Assembly: GCA_964019335.1 (NCBI GenBank)
Contig: OZ025770.1
Span: 1 to 32,737 of the forward strand
DNA length: 32,737 nucleotides
DNA from: Diplonema japonicum
Taxonomy: Eukaryota > Euglenozoa > Diplonemea > Diplonemida > Diplonemidae
Reading direction: 5' to 3'
Below the pieces are notes generated by a model. It was not told where the DNA came from and did no database searches. It worked only from the letters and a program-made list of their open reading frames with translations. Of the stretch, positions 9,941-21,058 are shown in pieces. Positions within the stretch are counted from its first letter, which is position 1; every line of letters starts with the position of its first letter. The translations under genes and the position numbers were made by a program.

Positions 9941-10165
9941 AGGGTGCCTAGGAAGAGCAATGCCTTCACTGAGGTACACCACCATGAATGCTACAGCACC
10001 ATGATCTACGTAGTAACCAGATACCAGCTCTGGCTCACACTCTAGTACATCGTATGGATGCAGTGAGCACTCTACCAATGCTATGCACAGGTACACCATC
10101 ATAGCTGGTAGTGCTGCAGAGAGTACTGATGTAGTAACCATGGTACTCATGAGAGTAGTACTACT
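9941..10165 (-). CDS. nad1: nad1 gene module (NADH dehydrogenase subunit 1 fragment)
   Basis: Nad1 (NuoH family) is the membrane subunit of complex I that contacts the quinone channel and the peripheral arm. The minus-strand reading contains LPAMMVYLCIALVE, HPYDVLECEPELVSGYYVDH and AVAFMVVYLSEG. These match the signature P-[FY]-D-[LV]-x-E-x-E-x-E-L-V-[SA]-G-[YF]-x-x-[ED]-[YH] and the following helix with L-x-E. In the family the first of these acidic positions is part of the charged loop near the quinone site; the acidic pattern is kept. About 60-75 codons are present out of about 300. The module lies 118 bp from cox1 in the same cassette but on the opposite strand, so the two cannot be on one sense transcript. 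Its 3' end fades into spacer sequence near 9941. No real start or stop is apparent. Confidence 0.85.
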
Positions 10166-10330
10166 GATGATACCATGTAAGCACAGTGCTACATACTCAT
10201 GCCATTCCTAGCTAAGCAGGAGAATGCATGTAGTGCTGTCAGTAGTACAGAGAGTACAGGCATGTATATCCTGGGAGTACAGACACCAATACATCCCAAG
10301 GATGTGGTGTGCTCTCTAGCCATACCATCT

Positions 10331-10373
10331 CATGAGGATGGTGGCGGTATACTCTACCAACCATGTACCTCAT
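10331..10373. repeat. 43-bp cassette-bracketing repeat, U2 right
   Basis: Right bracket of the cox1/nad1 cassette. Confidence 0.8.
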
Positions 10374-10514
10374 AATGAGGAGAACATGCTGGTAAGGATA
10401 CTAACTAAGCATGAATACCTCTAAGCAGTACTATCCTAAGTATGGGCAGACACACAGAGGATGTATCCCCAATACAGATAGTATGATATCAGTAGTACAT
10501 CCTGTAGTACATAC

Positions 10515-12334
10515 CATGGCATAGTACAGAAGGAGATGCCATGTTAGCTGTGCAGTAGATATCTAGTGGCACCATTCCCTGAGAACACAGGAGTATGGAA
10601 CCAGTGGAATACTAGAAGTACTAACACAGGCAATGCCACCAATACACAGAGTGTGTGGCATAGAGCATATCCTACCACCAGTACACACACAGTATGCATG
10701 AGCATATATCCTGTGTAGTGCTACATGTGCAATGGATGCATGTAGTACTGTCATAGGTATCATGGCTAGTACATAGTATGATATCAGTAGCACAGGTATC
10801 CTGAGAGTGGAGGAACCTGTGGAATACTAGAAGTACTAACTCAGAGAATACCAGGAGTATGAAGTACACCATCTCCAGCTAACACAGGTAATACCACCAG
10901 TAGCTGTGGTGGTGCCATGTACTGTATACCATATCATGCACACCAATACATACTGTATGTACATAGGGAATACATAGTATGTAGTGCATAGAGCACAGGG
11001 GATACATACTGTGCTAACTATGATATCTAGTGCTGTCAGTAGTACAGAGGTATCCTGAGAGTAGTGGTAACCCTAAGTTAGGGAAAGTACTAACTCAGAG
11101 AATACCAGGAGTATGGAACTAGGGAAGTACGTCATATCCTAGTAGCACAGGCAATGGCACCAATGCACAGGATGCAGTGCCATGTACTGTATATGATATC
11201 ATGCACACCAATACATACTGTATGTACATAGGGAATACATAGTATGTAGTGCATAGAGCACAGGGGATACATACTGTGCTAACTATGATATCTAGTGCTG
11301 TCAGTAGTACAGAGGTATCCTGAGAAGGGTAGTGATCCCAGAGAAGCAGTGGGATCAGGAGAACCACTAACTTGGGGAATCCCTGAAGTAGTACATCCCT
11401 GGTAACACAGGTAATACCACCAGTAGCTGTGGTGGTGCCATGTACTGTATATGATATCATGCACACCAATACACACAGTATGCATGAGCATATATCCTGT
11501 GTAGTGCTACATGTGCAATGGATGCATGTAGTATATCCTGTAGTACATACCATGGCATAGTACAGAAGGAGATGCCATGTTAGCTGTGCAGTAGATATCT
11601 AGTGGCACCATTCCCTGAGAACACAGGAGTATGGAACCAGTGGAATACCAGGAGTACTAACACAGGTAATGCCACCAATACACTGAGTGTGTGGCATAGA
11701 GCATATCCTACCACCAGTACACACACAGTATGCATGAGCATATATCCTGTGTAGTGCTACATGTGCAATGGATGCATGTAGTACTGTCATAGGTATCATG
11801 GCTAGTACATAATATGATATCAGTAGCACAGGTATCCTGAGAGTGGAGGAACCTGTGGAATACTAGAAGTACTAACTCAGAGAATACCAGGAGTATGAAG
11901 TACACCATCTCCAGCTAACACAGGTAATACCACCAGTAGCTGTGGTGGTGCCATGTACTGTATATGATATCATGCACACCAATACATACTGTATGTACAT
12001 AGGGAATACATAGTATGTAGTGCATAGAGCACAGGGGATACATACTGTGCTAACTATGATATCTAGTGCTAGGAGTAGTACAGAGGTGTGCAGAGGGAAT
12101 ACCAGAAGTAGTGGAATCATGAGAACTAAATAAACCACTAATCTGGAGAAGTACGAAGGATAGGAACAGGGGCATATCTAGTAGCACAGGCAATGGCACC
12201 AATGCACAGGATGCAGTGCCATGTACTGTATACCATATCATGCACACCAATACATACTGTATGTACGTAGGGAATACATAGTATGTAGTGCATAGAGCAC
12301 AATGGAGGCATGTAGTACTACCATAGATAATAGG
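10515..12334. repeat. Subrepeat array I, U3 (1036-bp period)
   Basis: Copies start at 10515 and 11551 (1036-bp period), as in U2. The first copy has small changes (ACACAGGCAATGCC near 10623, a 2-bp loss in the CACTGAGTGTG box). No gene is seen; recurring minus-strand frames with many Cys, Thr and Tyr codons follow from the repeat composition. Confidence 0.85.
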
Positions 12335-12654
12335 GTGTCTAGAGGATAGGTCATATGGGGTGATTATGGGCATACCCAAAATACCACTTTATTGGTAGGT
12401 ACCTCATTCTATTCGAAGACTCAAGGGAATGGTCCCAGACCAATTCTGAGAAATGATATCCCCTTTTTGGGAAAAGGCCCGGTGAGCCTCGGACCTCATT
12501 TCAGGCCTAAAAGGGGGTATCTAGGTGTACAGGGTATATCTAGTAATATGTAGGTAGTACATTATCCCTTGTATACTGTAGTATTAGGGACATGTAGTGC
12601 TACCATTAGTACAGACAGTGTAACACAGTGAATATGTTGTTGCACCAGTATTCA
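12335..12654. repeat. Block II copy in U3
   Basis: Third copy, with only a few substitutions (for example GGGGGTATCTAGG instead of GGGGGTCTCTAGG near 12515). Function unknown. Confidence 0.6.
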
Positions 12655-12980
12655 CACAGTGTATCTAAGTAAGTAACTATGGAAGTACATGTTAATAGTA
12701 AGTACATCATCCCAGAAGGGTGTGGCTATACATCTGGGGATACCTGTGGGGAGCATATACAGGTGGTAGTACAGACACACTGTTTAGCTAAGTACCATAA
12801 CACAGGAACATAGACAGTGTGAAGTACGTAATACCACAGTATGCATGGGATAACAGTAAGTACAGTAACTACACATTATCAGAGAACAGCAGAGAGTATG
12901 TAACCCCTAGGTATCCTTAGAAAGGGTGCTTTAACCTGGGGATTAGGGTGTAGAGACCTGTATATGGACTCATGTCCTTA

Positions 12981-13085
12981 CGCGCGCGCGCGCGCGTGGG
13001 GGATATAGCGAGGTAATTCTACGAATTCATCCGTAGTGTCCCACAAGGGTTTCAGGAATTGCATAGCTACAGGGACGTAAACCCC
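12981..13085. repeat. (CG)8 tract plus single hairpin repeat, U3
   Basis: CG run 12981-12996; otherwise as in U1. Confidence 0.75.
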
Positions 13086-13742
13086 TAGATTGGGACCCTC
13101 GGAACCCTTAGATCCTGGGGTTAGGGATGCTAGGACCTGTTAGCAGAGGTACGGAGGCCTGTGGGGAGTATATCCAGAGGTACTGATATCCATAACATAC
13201 AAGAGGAAGCACACTGTTTAGCTAAGTACAGTAACACACTACACACTAACACAGAGAGTAACACAGACAGTGTGTAGTAATACATGTAGTAGCACAAGCA
13301 GTGCTCCAGAAGGGTGTAGCTATACATCTGGGGATAACACCAACTAACAGGAACACCAGCAGAAGGGTGTGTTCTCTGGGGGTAGCACAAGTAGGGTGTC
13401 TGGTGGTGGTATCTCATAACAGGGGATTCCATAGCAGGGCACGTCTGGGGGCCTGTAGTAAGTACCTGTTAGCAGAGACACACACTGTTACCAGGGACAC
13501 ACACTGTTAGCAGAGAGTATGTAACCACTGGTATGGGGTAGTACATTATCCCTTGTATACTATGGTATTAGCCCCTACACACTGTCTACTAACTAACCCC
13601 TTGTCTACACACTGTCTACTAACCCCTATGTATTAGACCCTTATCCTAACCCCTCTCTGTACCCCCCTTATATTGGGGGTCCTATACCCTACCCCTTTGG
13701 GGACACCTTGGGGGCACCTTACTATCCTAACAGTTATCCTTA

Positions 13743-14030
13743 CGCGCGCGCGCGCGCGCGTGGGGGATATAGCGAGGTAATTTGCATAATTCTTACGTAG
13801 TGTCCCACAAGGGTTTCAGGAATTGGAGGGCTACAGGGACGTAGATATTCTCTGGGACGTAGCGGGTTAATTTGCAGAAATCACCCGTAGGAGCCCAGAG
13901 AGGTGTCCCAATATTGGAGGGCTACAGGGACGTAAACCATTCCAGGGCTCCTACGGGGTAATTCTACGAATTCACCCGATACAGCCCTGAAGGGGTTCAG
14001 GAATCGGAGGGCTACAGGGACGTAAACCCC
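13743..14030. repeat. (CG)9 tract plus three-hairpin array, U3
   Basis: The CG run is 18 bp here (13743-13760), one dinucleotide longer than in the other units, as expected for slippage. The three hairpins are intact. Confidence 0.75.
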
Positions 14031-14088
14031 TAGCATGCCCCTTATCCAGCCCTTCTGGGACCCCTCAATATACCCTCCTATTACCACC

Positions 14089-14680
14089 TATAATACTATC
14101 ATTACATACTATGTAAGTACTGTGTATGTATCATATATCTATCCCATGTATACGGGGATATATGTACATGCATAATACTAGTATTACATAATGATGTACT
14201 AACTGTATTAATGGTATCATAACCCTACTCATCCCCTCATGACATCATCCTGGGGATGGGGACCCCTTCTCTAGATCCCAGGATCCCAGGGGTGGAGACC
14301 CAACCTCTAGATCCCAGGATCCCTAGCTTGGATACCATCTCTAGACACCACCACATCCTGAGAGTGTCTGTAGAGATACCTATAATACTACTATTACATA
14401 CTATGTAAGTACTGTGTATGTATCATATATCTATCCCATGCATACGGAGGATATATGTACATGCATAATACTAGTATTACATAATGATGTACTAACTGTA
14501 TTAATGGTATCATAGCTCTACTCATAATGGTAGCCCCTCATGACATCATCCTGGGGATGGGGACCCCTTCTCTAGATCCCAGGATCCCAGGGGTGGAGAC
14601 CCAACCTCTAGATCCCAGGATCCCTAGCTTGGATACCATCTCTAGACACCACTACATCCTGAGAGTGTCTGTAGAGATAC
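14089..14680. repeat. Tandem pair of about 293-bp repeats, U3
   Basis: Copies start at 14089 and 14381. The second copy is more diverged: CATGCATACGGAGG replaces CATGTATACGGGG, and it has the AATGGTAG insertion near 14526. Confidence 0.85.
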
Positions 14681-15048
14681 CAGCATACTACTTATCATGT
14701 AAGTACTCTGTGTAGTAGTACATACAGTATATGATATACATGTACTAGCACTAACACAGTGTGTATGCCTACTTATCATAGTAGTAGTATTATCATATCA
14801 TGGCATGATGGTACATCCTAAGGATGCCAGCATATCCAGAGAGTGGGGAGAACACACCATCTCTCTAGCCATGACATCATGGAGCATACCACTAACGGTA
14901 TCATTACCATAGATCATGTCATGCATGGATCATGGGATGTACAGAGTAGAGGTATTATCTACTAGAAGAGCAGCTGTGCTCTCTAGCCATACCATCTACA
15001 GAGTATGCTGGCAGTATACTCTAGTAACCATGTACCTCATATCCTAGT

Positions 15049-15091
15049 CATGAGGATGGTGGCGGTATACTCTACCAACCATGTACCTCAT
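15049..15091. repeat. 43-bp cassette-bracketing repeat, U3 left
   Basis: Left bracket of the U3 cassette. Confidence 0.8.
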
Positions 15092-15244
15092 ACTGTAGCT
15101 ACTCCATTATCCCTAGAGAAGGGAATGGTGATGGTGTATATCCTAGGCAACAATGCCTGTGGGGAATACCACCAGTACTGTGAGTAGTACATCCTAGCTA
15201 AGCAGAGAAGGAGATGCTCCTGCTCATGCTATGGCTGCATCAGT

Positions 15245-15412
15245 ACTGTCATACTATCAGTAGGATATACTGTAGTAAGTACAGTGCTACGTACTCATGC
15301 CAATGCATGTAGTGCTACCAGTACTATCAGTAGGATATACTGTAGTAAGTACAGTGCTACGTACTCATGCCAATGCATGTAGTGCTACCAGTACTATCAG
15401 TAGGATATACTG
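15245..15412. repeat. Module-spacer repeats, U3
   Basis: Two spacer copies of a U3 subtype (AGTACAGTGCTACGTACTCATGCC near 15280 and 15350) precede the unassigned U3 module, each ending in CAGTAGGATATACTGTAG. Confidence 0.7.
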
Positions 15413-15735
15413 TAGAGCAGAGAAGGAGATGCTCCTGCTCCTATCACCAATGCTAGTGGTACGTAGAGACAGCACCAGGGATGTAACCAGTGCTAACCAT
15501 GTACATGAGCACAAGCACTGTGTGTGTCTCCATGGAAGCATGTGCTGTCCTCTTAGCATATACCATCCTAGCCATGAGGAGAGCAGAGGTGGGAATACTC
15601 CAGAGAGTGCATACGTCATCTAAGACAGAGCATGCATCCCACCATCACCATGTCAGCACTAGTCCTGTGTGTAGTCCTGGATGGGTACGAGACACCACTA
15701 GCTCTGCTAACATACTCAGTACGTACATCAGTAAG
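15413..15735. CDS. Unassigned gene module(s), possible nad4/nad5 piece
   Basis: This non-repetitive stretch of about 320 bp in the U3 cassette sits exactly where a module is expected, between spacer repeats, and probably encodes one or two fragments. I cannot fix the strand. Reading 1, plus: MSALVLCVVLDGYETPLALL (from 15650), hydrophobic, with a DG...PLxLLT pattern like the D-G-x-S...LLT helix of Nad4. Reading 2, plus: MEACAVLLAYTILAMRRAE (near 15531). Reading 3, minus, open from spacer sequence near 15780 to a TAG at 15453 if TGA is Trp: contains GLVLTWWWWDACSV and HASMETHTVLVLMYM, the latter like the H-A-x-V-E-A-P-T motif of Nad4/Nad5. Only one can be right over a given stretch. Codon usage did not separate them by eye. 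Confidence 0.3.
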
Positions 15736-15867
15736 CACAGTGCTACGTACTCATGCCAATGCATATAGTGCTGTCAGTAGTACAGAGAGTACAGGCATGT
15801 ATATCCTGGGAGTACACACACCAATGCATCCCAGGGATGTGGTGTGCTCTCTAGGGAAGTACATCCT
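15736..15867. repeat. Internal copy of the cassette right-end sequence, U3
   Basis: The stretch with TATCCTGGGAGTAC and CATCCCAGGGATGTGG, which elsewhere occurs only at the right end of cassettes (for example 4535-4585 and 16165-16220), occurs here between two modules. It then switches to GGGAAGTACATCCTGTAG instead of the usual CATACCATCT leading to the bracket. The arms ATCCTGGGA and TCCCAGGGAT can pair. This looks like the scar of a fusion between two formerly separate cassettes. Confidence 0.65.
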
Positions 15868-16089
15868 GTAGTATTACCAGTAGATATCATGCTAAGTACA
15901 TACATCATGTGTCTACTCTACATGGGAAGTACTACAAGCAGTGTCTCTGCCTGGATACTAGCTGTAGAGTGTGTCATGCTCTCAGCCATGGTGAGTATGG
16001 AGCATGTGCTGTGGACAAGCAGCAGTGGCTACATCAGTACAGCCATGAGCTGTGTACTAGCCTATGGCATCATGGAGTACAAGCAGTAA
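15868..16089 (+). CDS. nad4L: Probable nad4L gene module (NADH dehydrogenase subunit 4L)
   Basis: The plus frame reads a hydrophobic protein: MLSTYIMCLLYMGSTTSSVS, then AWILAVECVMLSAMVSMEHV, then GYISTAMSCVLAYGIMEYKQ. Two membrane glutamates (GAG at 15967 and 16075) are exactly 36 residues apart. This is the spacing of the two conserved proton-pathway glutamates of the Nad4L/NuoK family (E36 and E72 in E. coli), and a Gly lies between them near the loop position where the family has DGQ. That geometry is the main support; sequence identity is low. Nad4L proteins are about 100 residues, so this module would cover most of the protein, with the end missing. The TAA after KQ is formed by the start of the spacer repeat (TAAGTACAATG), so it may not be the natural stop. 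An overlapping Cys/His-rich plus frame from 15909 was considered a shadow. Confidence 0.45.
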   Translation, partial: VVLPVDIMLSTYIMCLLYMGSTTSSVSAWILAVECVMLSAMVSMEHVLWTSSSGYISTAMSCVLAYGIMEYKQ

Positions 16090-16239
16090 GTACAATGATA
16101 AGTACTCATACCATTCCTAGCTAACACAGGTAATGCATATAGTGCTGTCAGTAGTACAGAGAGCACAGGCATGTATATCCTGGGAGTACACACACCAATG
16201 CATCCCAAGGATGTGGTGTGCTCTCTAGCCATACCATCT

Positions 16240-16282
16240 CATGAGGATGGTGGCGGTATACTCTACCAACCATGTACCTCAT
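16240..16282. repeat. 43-bp cassette-bracketing repeat, U3 right
   Basis: Right bracket of the U3 cassette. Confidence 0.8.
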
Positions 16283-16423
16283 AATGAGGAGAACATGCTG
16301 GTAAGGATACTAACTAAGCATGAATACCTCTAAGCAGTACTATCCTAAGTATGGGCAGACACACAGAGGATGTATCCCCAATACAGATAGTATGATATCA
16401 GTAGTACATCCTGTAGTACATAC

Positions 16424-18517
16424 CATGGCATAGTACAGAAGGAGATGCCATGTTAGCTGTGCAGTAGATATCTAGTGGCACCATTCCCTGAGAACACAGG
16501 AGTATGGAACCAGTGGAATACTAGAAGTACTAACACAGGTAATGCCACCAATACACTGAGTGTGTGGCATAGAGCATATCCTACCACCAGTACACACACA
16601 GTATGCATGAGCATATATCCTGTGTAGTGCTACATGTGCAATGGATGCATGTAGTACTGTCATAGGTATCATGGCTAGTACATAGTATGATATCAGTAGC
16701 ACAGGTATCCTGAGAGTGGAGGAACCTGTGGAATACTAGAAGTACTAACTCAGAGAATACCAGGAGTATGGAACTACACCATCTCCAGCTAACACAGGTA
16801 ATACCACCAGTAGCTGTGGTGGTGCCATGTACTGTATATGATATCATGCACACCAATACATACTGTATGTACGTAGGGAATACATAGTATGTAGTGCATA
16901 GAGCACAGGGGATACATACTGTGCTAACTATGATATCTAGTGCTGTCAGTAGTACAGAGGCATCCTGAGAGTAGTGGTAAGCCTAAGTTAGGGAAAGTAC
17001 TAACTCAGAGAATACCAGGAGTATGGAACTAGGGAAGTACGGAGGTATCCTAGTAGCACAGGCAATGGCACCAATGCACAGGATGCAGTGCCATGTACTG
17101 TATATGATATCATGCACACCAGTACACACAGTATGCATGAGCATATATCCTGTGTAGTGCTACATGTGCAATGGATGCATGTAGTATATCCTGTAGTACA
17201 TACCATGGCATAGTACAGAAGGAGATGCCATGTTAGCTGTGCAGTAGATATCTAGTGGCACCATTCCCTGAGAACACAGGAGTATGGAACCAGTGGAATA
17301 CTAGAAGTACTAACACAGGTAATGCCACCAATACACTGAGTGTGTGGCATAGAGCATATCCTACCACCAGTACACACACAGTATGCATGAGCATATATCC
17401 TGTGTAGTGCTACATGTGCAATGGATGCATGTAGTACTGTCATAGGTATCATGGCTAGTACATAGTATGATATCAGTAGCACAGGTATCCTGAGAGTGGA
17501 GGAACCTGTGGAATACTAGAAGTACTAACTCAGAGAATACCAGGAGTATGGAACTACACCATCTCCAGCTAACACAGGTAATACCACCAGTAGCTGTGGT
17601 GGTGCCATGTACTGTATATGATATCATGCACACCAATACATACTGTATGTACATAGGGAATACGTACTGTGCAGTGCATAGAGCACAGGGGATACATACT
17701 GTGCTAACTATGATATCTAGTGCTAGGAGTAGTACAGAGGTATCCTGAGAGTAGTGGTAACCCTAAGTTAGGGAAAGTACTAACTCAGAGAATACCAGGA
17801 GTATGGAACTAGGGAAGTACGGAGGTATCCTAGTAGCACAGGCAATGGCACCAATGCACAGGATGCAGTGCCATGTACTGTATATGATATCATGCACACC
17901 AATACACACAGTATGCATGAGCATATATCCTGTGTAGTGCTACATGTGCAATGGAGGCATGTAGTATATCCTGTAGTACATACCATGGCATAGTACAGAA
18001 GGAGATGCCATGTTAGCTGTGCAGTAGATATCTAGTGGCACCATTCCCTGAGAACACAGGAGTATGGAACCAGTGGAATACCAGGAGTACTAGCACAGGT
18101 AATGCCACCAGTACACTGAGTGTGTGGCATAGAGCATATCCTACCACCAGTACACACACAGTATGCATGAGCATATATCCTGTGTAGTGCTACATGTGCA
18201 ATGGATGCATGTAGTACTGTCATAGGTATCATGGCTAGTACATAGTATGATATCAGTAGCACAGGTATCCTGAGAGTGGAGGAACCAGTGGAATACCAGG
18301 AGTACTAACTCAGAGAATACCAGGAGTATGGAACTACACCATCTCTAGCTAACACAGGTAATACCACCAGTAGCTGTGGTGGTGCCATGTACTGTATATG
18401 ATATCATGCACACCAGTACATACTGTATGTACATAGGGAATACGTACTGTGCAGTGCATAGAGCACAGGGGATACATACTGTGCTAACTATGATATCTAG
18501 TGCTAGGAGTAGTACTG
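16424..18517. repeat. Subrepeat array I, U4 (780-bp period)
   Basis: Three copies start at 16424, 17204 and 17984, an exact 780-bp period; the third breaks off near 18517 where it joins region III directly. Copies differ at a few boxes, for example GTACGTAGGGAATACATAG in copy 1 and GTACATAGGGAATACGTAC in copies 2 and 3. No gene is seen. Confidence 0.85.
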
Positions 18518-18890
18518 GGAACATATGATGGTGCCATTAGTACAGACAGTGTATCTAAGTAAGTAACTATGGAAGTACATGTTAATAGTAAGTACATCAT
18601 CCCAGAAGGGTGTGGCTATACATCTGGGGATACCTGTGGGAGCATATACAGGTGGTAGTACAGACACACTGTTTAGCTAAGTACCATAACACAGGAACAT
18701 AGACAGTGTGAAGTACGTAATACCACAGTATGCATGGGATAACAGTAAGTACAGTAACTACACATTATCAGAGAACAGCAGAGAGTATGTAACCACTGAT
18801 AACGGGTGTGCTGTACAGAGGTATCCTTAGAAAGGGTGCTTTAACCTGGGGATTAGGGTGTAGAGACCTGTATATGGACTCATGTCCTTA

Positions 18891-18995
18891 CGCGCGCGCG
18901 CGCGCGTGGGGGATATAGCGAGGTAATTCTACGAATTCATCCGTAGTGTCCCACAAGGGTTTCAGGAATTGCATAGCTACAGGGACGTAAACCCC
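18891..18995. repeat. (CG)8 tract plus single hairpin repeat, U4
   Basis: CG run 18891-18906; as in U1. Confidence 0.75.
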
Positions 18996-19631
18996 TAGAT
19001 TGGGACCCCTCGGAACCCTTAGATCCTGGGATTAGGGATGCTAGGACCTGTTAGCAGAGGTACGGAGGCCTGTGGGGAGTACATCCAGAGGTACTGATAT
19101 CCATAACATACAAGAGGAAGCACACTGTTTAGCTAAGTACAGTAACACACTACACACTAACACAGAGAGTAATACAGACAGTGTGTAGTAATACATGTAG
19201 TAGCACAAGCAGTGCTCCAGAAGGGTGTAGCTATACATCTGGGGATAACACCAACTAACAGGAACACCAGCAGAAGGGTGTGTTCTCTGGGGGCAGCACA
19301 AGTAGGGTGTCTGGTGGTGGTATCTCATAACAGGGGATTCCATAGCAGGGCACGTCTGGGGGCCTGTAGTAAGTACCTGTTAGCAGAGACACACACTGTT
19401 ACCAGGGACACACACTGTTAGCAGAGAGTATGTAACCACTGGTATGGGGTAGTACATTATCCCTTGTATACTGTGGTATTAGCCCCTACACACTGTCTAC
19501 TAACTAACCCCTATGTATTAGACCCTTATCCTAACCCCCCCCTCTCTGTACCCCTTATATTGGGGGGTCCTATACCCTACCCCCTTTGGGGACACCTTGG
19601 GGGCACCTTACTATCCTAACAGTTATCCTTA

Positions 19632-19917
19632 CGCGCGCGCGCGCGCGTGGGGGATATAGCGAGGTAATTTGCATAATTCTTACGTAGTGTCCCACAAGGG
19701 TTTCAGGAATTGGAGGGCTACAGGGACGTAGATATTCTCTGGGACGTAGCGGGTTAATTTGCAGAAATCACCCGTAGGAGCCCAGAGAGGTGTCCCAATA
19801 TTGGAGGGCTACAGGGACGTAAACCATTCCAGGGCTCCTACGGGGTAATTCTACGAATTCACCCGATACAGCCCTGAAGGGGTTCAGGAATCGGAGGGCT
19901 ACAGGGACGTAAACCCC
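19632..19917. repeat. (CG)8 tract plus three-hairpin array, U4
   Basis: CG run 19632-19647, three hairpins intact. Confidence 0.75.
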
Positions 19918-19976
19918 TAGCATGCCCCCTTATCCAGCCCTTCTGGGACCCCTCAATATACCCTCCTATTACCACC

Positions 19977-20606
19977 TATAATACTATCATTACATACTAT
20001 GTAAGTACTGTGTATGTATCATATATCTATCCCATGTATACGGGGGATATATGTACATGCATAATACTAGTATTACATAATGATGTACTAACTGTATTAA
20101 TGGTATCATAACCCTACTCATCCTCTCATGACATCATCCTGGGGATGGGGACCCCTTCTCTAGATCCCAGGATCCCAGGGGTGGAGACCCAACCTCTAGA
20201 TCCCAGGATCCCTAGCTTGGATACCATCTCTAGACACCACCACATCCTGAGAGTGTCTGTAGAGATACCTATAATACTATCATTACATACTATGTAAGTA
20301 CTGTGTATGTATCATATATCTATCCCATGTATACGGGGGATATATGTACATGCATAATACTAGTATTACATAATGATGTACTAACTGTATTAATGGTATC
20401 ATAGCTCTACTCATAATGGTAGCCCCTCATGACATCATCCTGGGGATGGGGACCCCTTCTCTAGATCCCAGGATCCCAGGGGTGGAGACCCAACCTCTAG
20501 ATCCCAGGATCCCAGGGGTGGAGACCCAACCTCTAGATCCCAGGATCCCTAGCTTGGACCACCATCTCTAGACACCACCACATCCTGAGAGTGTCTGTAG
20601 AGATAC
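19977..20606. repeat. Expanded tandem pair of about 293-bp repeats, U4
   Basis: Copies start at 19977 and 20270. The second copy has one extra 36-bp minisatellite unit (about 20503-20538: AGGGGTGGAGACCCAACC followed by TCTAGATCCCAGGATCCC) and the AATGGTAG insertion. Confidence 0.85.
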
Positions 20607-20978
20607 CAGCATACTACTTATCATGTAAGTACTCTGTGTAGTAGTACATACAGTATATGATATACATGTACTAGCACTAACACAGTGTGTATGCCTACTT
20701 ATCATAGTAGTAGTATTATCATATCATGGCATGATGGTACATCCTAAGGATGCCAGCATATCCAGAGAGTGGGGAGAACATACCATCTCTCTCTAGCCAT
20801 GACATCATGGAGCATACCACTAACGGTATCATTACCATAGATCATGTCATGCATGGATCATGGGATGTACAGAGTAGAGGTATTATCTACTAGAAGAGCA
20901 GCTGTGCTCTCTCTAGCCATACCATCTACAGAGTATGCTGGCAGTATACTCTAGTAACCATGTACCTCATATCCTAGT
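20607..20978. other. Common left flank of cassettes (U4 example)
   Basis: About 370 bp between the 293-bp repeats and the left bracket, present in all units (3041, 8933, 14681, 20607, 26336, 32106). It contains short palindromic boxes (ATCATGTCATGCATGGATCATG near 20840) and AGAGCAGCTGTGCTCTCT (near 20895), which can form a GAGCA/TGCTC hairpin around GCTG. There is no coding potential. It could hold a promoter for cassette transcription, but no consensus is known to me. Confidence 0.5.
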
Positions 20979-21021
20979 CATGAGGATGGTGGCGGTATAC
21001 TCTACCAACCATGTACCTCAT
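20979..21021. repeat. 43-bp cassette-bracketing repeat, U4 left
   Basis: Left bracket of the nad8/rnl/cox2 cassette. Confidence 0.8.
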
Positions 21022-21058
21022 ACTGTAGCTACTCCATTATCCCTAGAGAAGGGAATGG

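Larger units (their letters stand above)
10515..16423. repeat. Macro-repeat unit U3 (5909 bp, complete)
   Basis: Longest unit. Subrepeat array 10515-12334; block II 12335-12654; region III 12655-14030 with CG tracts at 12981 and 13743; 293-bp tandem pair 14089-14680; left flank 14681-15048; cassette 15049-16282; tail 16283-16423. Its second CG tract is 18 bp instead of 16. It carries a local duplication of a pyrimidine-rich stretch (ACACACTGTCTACTAAC, near 13575-13625). The second 293-bp copy has an 8-bp insertion (AATGGTAG near 14526) that is shared with U4 and U6 but not U1, U2 or U5. Confidence 0.9.

Noticed and set aside
13881-14087. Minus-strand frame of 68 codons over the U3 hairpin array with an internal repeat (VYVPVAL twice).
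   Set aside because: The repeated peptide is the translation of the repeated CTACAGGGACGTAAAC box; other units do not keep the frame.
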